Positions 38,101 through 48,200 of a stretch of 64,000 bases of DNA are shown here, one piece after another. The notes under the pieces are model-generated. The model made no database searches and was not told the DNA's origin. It saw nothing but the letters and a program-made list of their open reading frames with translations. Source of the DNA: Sceloporus undulatus. Lineage: Eukaryota; Chordata; Lepidosauria; Squamata; Phrynosomatidae. A program made the translations under genes and the position numbers. Numbering within the stretch: position 1 is the stretch's first letter; every line of letters begins with the position of its first letter. The stretch covers positions 96,155,688-96,219,687 of the forward strand of contig NC_056524.1 in the NCBI RefSeq assembly GCF_019175285.1, written 5' to 3'.

Positions 38101-41100
38101 CAAAGAAGTCATTGGGACTTACCCCTTCTGACACTAAGAAGGGAAGGCAAGTCCCAAGTGACACCTTGTTTTCCTTGCTGGTGCTTTCCTCCTGGAATGA
38201 CACTTTACAGAGTCTTTTGTGCCATAAGAATGGTGGTCAGGCTGCTGATGAAAAGTGATCTGCAAACCTTTGGTATTTTTAAAGAAGGTAAGGATGTGTG
38301 TAATTAACAAGTAGTAGGACAAAAAATTTTCTATTAACGTGTTGCATGTTCCTCTGTGTTTTCCTTGTTAACTTCTCCTATTATAACAGAACTGGGGTAG
38401 AGAGAAGAGGGGAGGCATTAGACTATTGATTTAAGTGCAGCCTGTCACACTTTATCTTAAGATCTGTATCTTGCTTCTTCTTTCCTAGGATATAAAACAT
38501 CTTAAAAAGTCATCAGAAAGTTGGTTTTTACCCAGAATTTTTATTTTGTAGATAATCAGCTGGAGACTGAAGTCACTGACTTCTACGAAGAAACTAAAGT
38601 TAAGTTTGCTGAACTCTCTGAGGAACTCTTATGGGAATATATTCACAGTGGTGAGCCAATGTACGTACAGTAATTGGAATGTGAATGGGCTTAAATTGTG
38701 ACCAAATAGTTCTAGAAAATGTGTAGTGTGAAGAAAAAGAGTTATGTTTACACACTGTACATATGTCAGTATGGTGTACTGAAGCAAACATGAGGTACTA
38801 CACTGGAACACAAAGTAGTGAACTGTCTCACACTGTTTTCTAGTGGGAATGGGCTAGTCAGTGGCCCTTTCAATGGTGGGGAAGAGGGAGCAGGAAAACA
38901 TTCACTGCAAAGTCCAAAGGACCACTACATATCAACAATTTTAAAAAGTAAAAGTAATGTACATGCAAAGGACTCACTTTTCTTTTGGTCACAGTTGTTA
39001 ATAGTCATAGTATCATCAACTTAACACAAACAGACGCCTTCTGTTTCTTAAGTGAAGGGGGTTGCACTTAGCTCAGACACTTGCAATAGAGGCCCATTTA
39101 ACAGTTTATGGTGCTTGAGTGTGGGATCAGTGAGCTACATTGTCGGAGACAGAGATTGTCCTTATACAGTGGTCTGAGCAGAAATGTGTCTTGAGTATTC
39201 CACCTTACCCCACCCCTAGACTATGAATTTAGTTAATACTTTTCTTTTTATGGTTTTAATTGTCAACGATATACAAGTATACCTCAGTCAACAAAGCAGA
39301 TGTGGCATTAGCTCTTTAAAAGAAAATTTAGAACTAGAAGTAGAAATAACATGGAAAGAATAGGAATAGGTTTCGGTACCACAAAAAAAGAGCATTTCAA
39401 TATGTTTCAGCAAACTTTTTAATTCAAAACTAACAATATTGAAGTGTGAGATGAAATGAGTAAGACAGCCATGGAAGCCTCACATACATAAACAAAAACA
39501 TTTTAAACTTTCTAGAATGCAATTGAAGGCTTCTTCTAAAAGTCATCCCAGGATAACTTTTTTTCATCAGATTCTGCTTTTCTTATGATTTCCATATTGG
39601 TAGGCAAATGTATAGATTTATGCTTTTTTAATATGCTGGGGATAAGTAGTGAGATACAACCCCAGGAAGCTGCTTTTTGTAAGATAAATCCCCAAATTTT
39701 ATCTTGTGTTGTTGCTGTGTGCCATCAAGTCATTTCTGACATATAACTAGCCTGTCTTGGGGTTTTCAGGGGCTGAGAGTATGCAACTCCCTCAAGGTCA
39801 CCCAGTGGATTTCACAGCTGAGTGGGGAATTAAATCCTAGGCTTCAGAATCATAGTCCAACACTCAAACCACTATACCACACTGGTTATGTGTATCTCAT
39901 ACCTTGGTGTTTTTCCTGTTTGGTCCAAAACACACTGCATAAATAATCCAGTTTGAGACTGCTTTAATTGTCCTGGCTCAGTTCTAGCGAATCCTGGGAA
40001 TTGTAGGTTATTGTGGCACCAAAGCTCTGACAGAGAAGGCTAAATGTCTCACAAAACTAGAGTTCCCAGAATTCCCTAGCATTGAGCCAGGGCAGTTAAA
40101 GCAGTCTCAAACTGGATTATTTCTGCAGTGTGTTTTGGACCTTTGAAAGAACAAGAAATGCCAGTAGTTGCCAACTAAATTTAAGTGTAGTCCATTCTGT
40201 TGATTTTGTGAAAACACACTTGTTTGCAGTGCTCAGATTTGAGAAGCAAACTCCCATGTTTTCTCCTCGAGAGCAGACTGATGGGATCAGCATGGTAAAT
40301 ACTAGGGATTTTTAGGAGGAATGTCACTCTCACAACAAAGAAGGACAGATGCTGACCAATAAACTAATTGCTGCCACAACAGTTAGTGAAAAGGATTGAC
40401 AGTGGATTTAGCCATTTCTCTTACTACCAGGATTTTGTGGCTTACCCAACATTAAGTGTGTGCTACAGAAAGGTCAAAAGTACATGAGATCTCAAAAACC
40501 TGAGCCGAAATTGGTCAGCTGTAAAATATATGACACAGAGAAGTGCCCTCTGGGTTTAGAAATTAGTATCAACAGCATCTGGCACATTTGTGCCCTTAAT
40601 AAGTTCTAGATTAGAACAGAAGAAGTTCCACACTAGTAGAAAAACTGAAGATGGCTGCAAAGAATGATTTATCTACTCTTTTAGCTTGTATTATTTTCCC
40701 TGGGCAGTTCATATTTTATAGTAATAAAATGTGTGTGAGTTTATAGTGAAATGAGACTTAAATAAGCAAGCATTGGTATATTCATACAACATGTTTGCTT
40801 TCCCAGAGAAAGAGAGCTAAACCATCCCTATTCCTTATGTGTTTTTACACTGCTGTTTCTAGGTGTGTAGTGCATATGCTAGCAAAACAGCAACATTACT
40901 TTATTGAAGTAGAATCCAAGGGCACCTTTAAACCTAACAAACAGTGTGTGTGTGTTAATGCTAAAGGACTCCTTTGTTTTTCTGGCATGCTGGTCACTTT
41001 ATATCCAGCATTTTGAGCTGTGCACATAATGATACATAAGGCTTTCAGTGCTGCTTATAATCTCATGCCAACAGCTGTATACCTAATTGAAACAGTTGGA

Positions 41101-44100
41101 CTGCTCTGCATCTGGATTCCAGAAGGTTCCACACAGCCTAATTTTATATGCCTAAAGTAAGGACATCAAAGATAAGCCAGGAGTGCTGAAATTTAGTGAA
41201 AACACTTGTTTTCACAGAGTTGCTGAAGCTAAGTAGGATCAGATCTGATCAGTATCCTGAAAGGGAGACCCAGGTAAGAACTGAATATACAGTGTTTTGA
41301 AAGTTAGTTCTATTCATTGCCTATATGGTGGACAAAGTTCAAGAGCCCACAAAGAATGACACAAGCTCCATGATCCAAAGGAAGTTTTACATTTCTTTTT
41401 CTTATATAACAACTCCCCGGGCTTAATGGTGTCCTGTTTGGAACCAAGGAAGCTTTCAAAATACAATATTTTGCATTGTGGCAAAGGAGTGAAAAAGACT
41501 TTGCTGATGTAAACTCCTGATTTAAGCTTTGGTTTCTGGTCAAACAGTTTAGTTTTTGAAATACATAAATATAGTATATTGAATAGTTGATATGGAGGCA
41601 CTCAAAACTGCACCTTATATAAGTACTTCTTTATTGTTGTTTGTTTATTTGTTTACATGTTTGTTTCTTTTCAGGGACAAAGCTGGTGGATATGGAATCC
41701 AAGCACTTGGGGGAATGTTAGTGGAATATGTTCATGGAGATTTCCTGAATGTGGTAGGATTTCCTTTGAATCACTTCTGCAAAAAGTTAGCAGAATTATA
41801 TTACCCTCCCCTGAAACACAGCATTCATCATATAAAGCATGACTCTATCCCTTCAGTAGAGACTTTTGAGATCCTAAGTGATGGGGAATGTGACTCTTCA
41901 ATAAATATACAATGTGAAGATGCAAAAAAGCTAAAAAGCAGTGGAGTGGTCCACAACCTGGGGAGCTGCATAAACAACAGTCATAATTGCAGTGTGCCTG
42001 TGGAAAGTCAGAATGGAGTAGCAGAAAATGCAACACATTTCCCTTCTCAACTTATGAATCTCCTGGATGGTTTCCGGGCATCAAAGGTAACATTTTCTTT
42101 TCTTTTAGCATATGGATCTGTAAAAACATGTGATGTTTCTATAGTGCATAGTCTGGCACACATGCCATTGTTTTAATGAAACACTCAGAACTCCAGAGAC
42201 CTTAAATTAAATACACTGGTGTTTTTTACCTTCTGCTGGAAGCAGTGGATGGCAGCTCTGTTTCGTATAGGTTGGTACATTTTTGGAACAAAGTTAAAAG
42301 GTAATTCCTGGGTTTAAAGTTGGAAATTTTATAGCCAGATTCATATTACTGTCTTCTAGTCATATTTCTTTGAGCAATTTGGTCAAAAAATATTTAACTT
42401 CCATGAAGAATGACTGGATTAAAGTAGTTGTTAATAGAGCTAAGTTGTTTGAAAATCAACTTAATTTGTTCTGCGTTTTAACTTTCCATCAGTAGTGAGT
42501 ATGTGTTTTGTATCTGCAGGCTTTGTTTGTGGCCTGTAAGATGAAAATATTTGATCTTCTCAAAGAAAAGGGCACCATGAGTCCAGTGGATATTGCAAAA
42601 CAACTTAGTATCTCTTTGTGTGGTGCAGAAAGATTACTTGATGCGTGTACTTCTTTTGACCTGTTGGAAAAGAGCTATCAAGGTGATTTTTTTTCTCTGA
42701 AACAATTTGCAATAACTTACTAAAGCAATTGGGTTCTTTACTAGAGTACATTATCATATCGCTGAAAAGAAAAATGTATTGAGATAAATGAGTGAAATCT
42801 TGTCATAAAAATGAATTTGGTATGGGCTTAGAAACAGTGTTTCAAATATGATGAACGGCAACATAACTTGGGATCTAACTAATTATGATGCAAAATGCAT
42901 AACATTTATTATAGATTGATTTGTTTTTCTTTTTAAATAGTCACATGGAGGGATCCTTATCTTTATTTGAGATTGTAGAAGGAGGGAGAATTTAAATTAT
43001 GAGCAGAACTGTGACTTGACCTGTGAAAATCAATAGGACTCTACACACCTGATTTTAGCTGAAAGGCTGAGAAGCGGCAATAGGACTCTAAATCTCTTGC
43101 CAATTGGTAGTGTTCTTACAGTTGGTGGTGTTCATTGTACTGATTGAAAATGACTCTTTAAGATAATTTTTCAAGATTAGCTTTTTTTAAAATGTCCTTA
43201 AGGTTACAGCAATACGGAACTGACAAATCTATATCTGGTATCGAGCAGTAAATACTCTCTTCATGACTATGTTCTACATTGTAATGAGCGCATGTGGCCT
43301 CTGTATACACATTTGGAATTAGCAGTCAAAGAGGGGACTTCACAGAATCATCGTGCATTTGGGAAGAAAACCGATGATTTGTTTCAGGTATTGTACATAT
43401 TACGTATTCTTTATGCACAGAAAATCTTTTGAAATATTGAAAATAATAATTGAAAATTGTTGATAAGCAGGTTTTGCCATTTATTTAATTTTATAATGTG
43501 ACTTAACATGCTTTGCCTCAGGAATGAATTTCTTTAAACTCTTACTCTTAAAGCTGTCCAGATGATTCCTAAACTTATATATATCTAGTTTAGAGAACTC
43601 TCTTTTCTGACAGGATCCAAAATGGAGTTTGGTCTCTCTTGTTGTTTGTTTAAATTGTCTGTGTTGTCAGCTATGTCTGAATTGATTACTCTGCATTGCT
43701 AAAAGAAATGTATCTAATGTTCAGTAGTCATATGACAGGAAATAAAAAAAACACACTGTATGTAATTCTTTGGGTTTTGGATGGAAAAAATTAACCATAC
43801 TGTAGTTCTAAGGCCCACTGCAATTTTCAGTAAAATACAATATGGATATATCTGTTTTAATATTAGCTGATTATCCTAATCAAGAAGCAAGTGTAGCTTA
43901 GTGGTTTGAATGTTGGAATAGGGATGCATTAACTTTGTTTTGTAACTCCATTGTATTGAATCCTGGGATTTTTAGTTTTACAAAGTCTTTAATATTCTCT
44001 GCCAGAGGGTACTAGTGCCTCACAAAACCACAAATGCCATGGCTCTATCCTATTCTGTAGGATAGAGCCATTGCAGTGAAAGTGGTGACAAGTGACATTA

Positions 44101-45235
44101 TTTCTACAGTGCAGTTGCACCCTAAGACTCCAAGAAACCAGGGTTCAAATTCCAGCTCAGCCCTGGAAATTCACCAGGTGACCATGGCAAGTGACACTCT
44201 CTCAGCCTCAGAGGAAGGCAATGTCTCTATTAATCTTATCAGAAAACTCTACAGTGAGATTGCTGTAAGTTGGAGTTGATATGACAAGTTTATCCTAATA
44301 ATTTGGTTGCCTCTCTTTTAAAATTTATATATTAAAGGATTTCTATTATCAATCCACGGAGATGAAGCAGCATTTTATGAGGGCAATGCACAGCATTTCC
44401 AAGCTGACAGCAAGAGATTTAAGCACAGCATTTGATCTTTCAAAATTCCAAGTTGTATGTGATTTGGGAGGTAAGGGTTCCAAGAATAAAGCCTATGTGT
44501 ATTGAAATAACATCATAATCACCGTTGTGGTTGAACTGGTGATAGTCTACTGTATAAACTTTCTTCCCTGAGGAAACTTCCTTACAAGATTATTTAGCTT
44601 TTTGCATGTGTGTTTGGGGGACATATATACACACTCATCCCTCCATATTTGCAGCTTTGATATTTGCGGATTTGATTATTCACGGATTTGATCAATATGT
44701 TCGTTCTAGGAATATCTAGGTTCTCCAGTGCAAATCTGTGGTCAGTTTTAACTAAAAATTGCACTGAAAGACAAAGAGATTATTCCTAGAGAGAATAGGC
44801 ATTTGTAGCTCCTCCAATGCAGTTCTATGGTCAGTGTCTGTTGGACTTTGACCACAGAGTTGCACTGGAGGACCTGGAGATTCCTAGAGAGGTGCCCTCT
44901 CAGGTAAAAACATGGTGTTTTTGTTATTTGCGGTTTTTCCATATTCACGAGGGTCTTGTGCCCCTAACCCTAGAAAATATGGATGGACAAGTGTATTCTG
45001 TACGTGAACTCCTATAGTAGATTAAAACATTCTGCCTGTTTCTTGTGGTTTTCCTTTTTTGGTTTTGGTTCATTTAGCCAATATGCCAAAAATGTCACTT
45101 TCTAGAGTATTCTTAGGATGAGTTTAGTGTTGAGCAGTCCCATAGGTCTCAAGTCTCAAATACTAAGGATTTTATGATCTTGTACAATTGTCTAAATGTA
45201 TGGTTTTGCCATTTCTGAGTGAGGAAGTTGTACAA

Positions 45236-45287
<52 letters not shown>

Positions 45288-48200
45288 NNNNNNNNNNCAA
45301 AAAATCAAACCTCTTGTAAAGTTTTACATAATTGATTTTAAGTAACCACTCTGTGCTAATACATCAGACTTAGGTTTTAACTGAATTAGGATTAACAGAA
45401 CACCTCGTTTTAATATTTTGCCCCCTCTAGGTTGCACTGGAGCTTTAGCTTATGAGCTAGTCTGTATCTACCCAGCAATGCAAGTCACAGTGTTTGACCT
45501 TCCAGATGTCATCGCAAGTGTTTCCAGCTTTCAGCCTTCAGGGCAAAACACTAATCAAGTATCTTTCACATCAGGTAAACATGTAATCTATATAATAGCA
45601 GCAGGAACCTGCAATCCAAGGGCTGTATGTAGACCTTGGTGTAGTTTCACAGTTTGCTAGCTCTTGGTCTCATCCACTGCTAGAAAATTGGTCCTCATAC
45701 TTTGGACCAAGATACTATGGGTCTTAAAAGGCAGAAGATTCCATTAGGGGGATTAGCTAATAACCCAGAGGACAGGATCAAAATTCAAGATGACCTGAAT
45801 AGACTAGAAAGCTGGGCCAAATCTAACAAAATGAAATTCAACATGGAGAAATGTAAGGTACTGCACTTAGGGTGGAAAAATGAAATGAACAGATATAGGA
45901 TGGGCGACACCTGGCTGAATGAAACTACATGTGAAAGGGATCTGGGAGTCCAAGTAGACCACAACTTGAACATGAGTCAACACTGTGATGCGGCAGCTAA
46001 AAAGGCCAATGCAATTTTAGGCTGCATCAATAAAAGTATTGTGTCTAGATCAAGGGAAGTAATAGTGCCACTATAGTCTGCTCTGGTCAGGCTCCACCTG
46101 GAATATTGTGTCCATTTCTGGACACCACAATTTAAAAAGGATGTGGAGAAACTGGAGCATGTCCAAAGGAGAACAGCTAAAATGGTGAAGGGTCTGGAAG
46201 CCATGCCCTATGAGGAACAACTTAGGGAGCTAGGGATGTTGAGCCTGGAAAAGAGAAGGTTAAGAGGTGATATGATAGCCCTGTTTAAATATTTCAAGGG
46301 ATGTAATATTGAGGGAGCAAGCTTGTTTTCTGCTGCTCCAGAGACAAGGACCTGGAACAATGGATGCAAGCTGCAGCAAAAGAGATTCTACCTCAACATT
46401 AGGAGGAACTTCCTGACTGTAAGGGCTGTCCGACAGTGGATCACACTCCCCCGAAGTGTAGTGGAATCTCCCTCCTAGGAGGTCTTTAAACAGAGGCTGG
46501 ATGGCTATCTGTTGAGGATGCTTTGATTTGGATTTCCTGCATGGCAGGGGGTTGGACAGGATGGCCCTTGCAGTCTCTTCCAACTCTAGGATTCTAGGAT
46601 TAATATAGCATAGCTGCATTGAGGATATCCTCATTTACAAAGTTCGTTAAGATGAGCAATCATCTTTGCTTTCCTAAACACTCAGGTTCTTACATATATT
46701 TGAGAATATATGTATTGAATATTTGCTTAAGTATTGTGTTATGTGTGGTGATTACCCTGAAAAGTAGTTTATTTTCTGCATTTCATGTTCCACTAATATC
46801 AGTATGCACAATTTCCCACACCTGGAACTAGTTGTATATACACCTGTAACTGCAACAAATTCAGGATACTTCATGCATTGGATGGAGTGTATGGTAGTCA
46901 CAGAAGTTTATACAATAAGAAATGCATTCGTTTTTCCAGCTGCCACAATATTAATTATTTTATTTGCTGCAGCAAATAGATCTTTCTCTGTGGAAACAAT
47001 AACTTGCTGGATATTTGTTTTGATGCAAGTTGACTTCTTTTGTTTCTTTCTTTCTCTCTCTCACTGTTTGTGTGTATGTGTGTGTGTGTGTGCGCGCGCG
47101 CGTGCTGATCAAGGAATAGTATGGTTAAAGGTAGTGATGAGCTGCTTTATGTACTGGTGAAGTCCTTTACTTTCTTTCCCATACATCATTCCTGCTCTGG
47201 GCAATTAGGAAGTTTGACTGCCAGTTTGCATTTAAGATATTAATGTGGATATGAAGTTACTGAGATTAAACAAGTAATACAAATACATTTATTACAAGTA
47301 ATACAAATACATTTTCAAATAGGTGACTTCTTTAAAGATAATCTTCCAGAAGCAGATCTTTATATTCTTTCAAGAATCCTACATGACTGTTCTGAAGAAA
47401 AGATTCATACACTTTTAAGTAAAGTATCTGCTATTTGCAAGCCTGGTAAGAGTTTTGTTTCTTGTTCCTCATTTTCTTAGTATCTACTGAACGAAATGAA
47501 ATAGTACTTTTATTTGTAGAACTGAAAATTGTTGGTGACAATAGCAAGGACTGAATGGTTCTCAAAAACAACATTAACTTCAAAGTGTTCTAATCATTTA
47601 AAATACTTATAGACTGCCTTTCATCCTGACATAGTTGCAAGATGGTTTCTGTCTAAATAGATCACAAAACAGTAAAATGGCAGATAGCATTTCAGGGAAG
47701 TAAACAGTTCACAACAAATTAAAATTCCTAGATGAATAAGAGAGTTGAATAATACACAATGGGTCTTTTGAATCCCACTGCTTAGCATCCATAACTGACG
47801 TGGTGGCAACAAGAGTCTCACTCAGGACCAGGATCCTATGGTGATTCCTTCCTTATCCGATCAAACCACTGCCACCAATTGGTAACTACCCCACCACTAT
47901 CTGAAGTGTTCTAAATAATAAAAGGTCCCCCCCCCCTTTGGTAGTATTTTACTTACGTTTGGTAGTGTGGATGATGTTATCTGTAAGCACACTTCAACAA
48001 CTACTTGTTGAAACAAAGGAACTCTATTTACAAGCCAGGTTGAATACAGTGCCTTTCTTCTAGGATGTTATTCAAGCTTCATACGGTGTATAACTTGTTT
48101 CAGTAGTTGCAAAGCTTAATAGTTTCTTTAACTTGACTTTATAAACATTTCCTTATAGACTTAGGAGTGAAAGAGACCTCCCCTGACAAAGCTGGATTGA

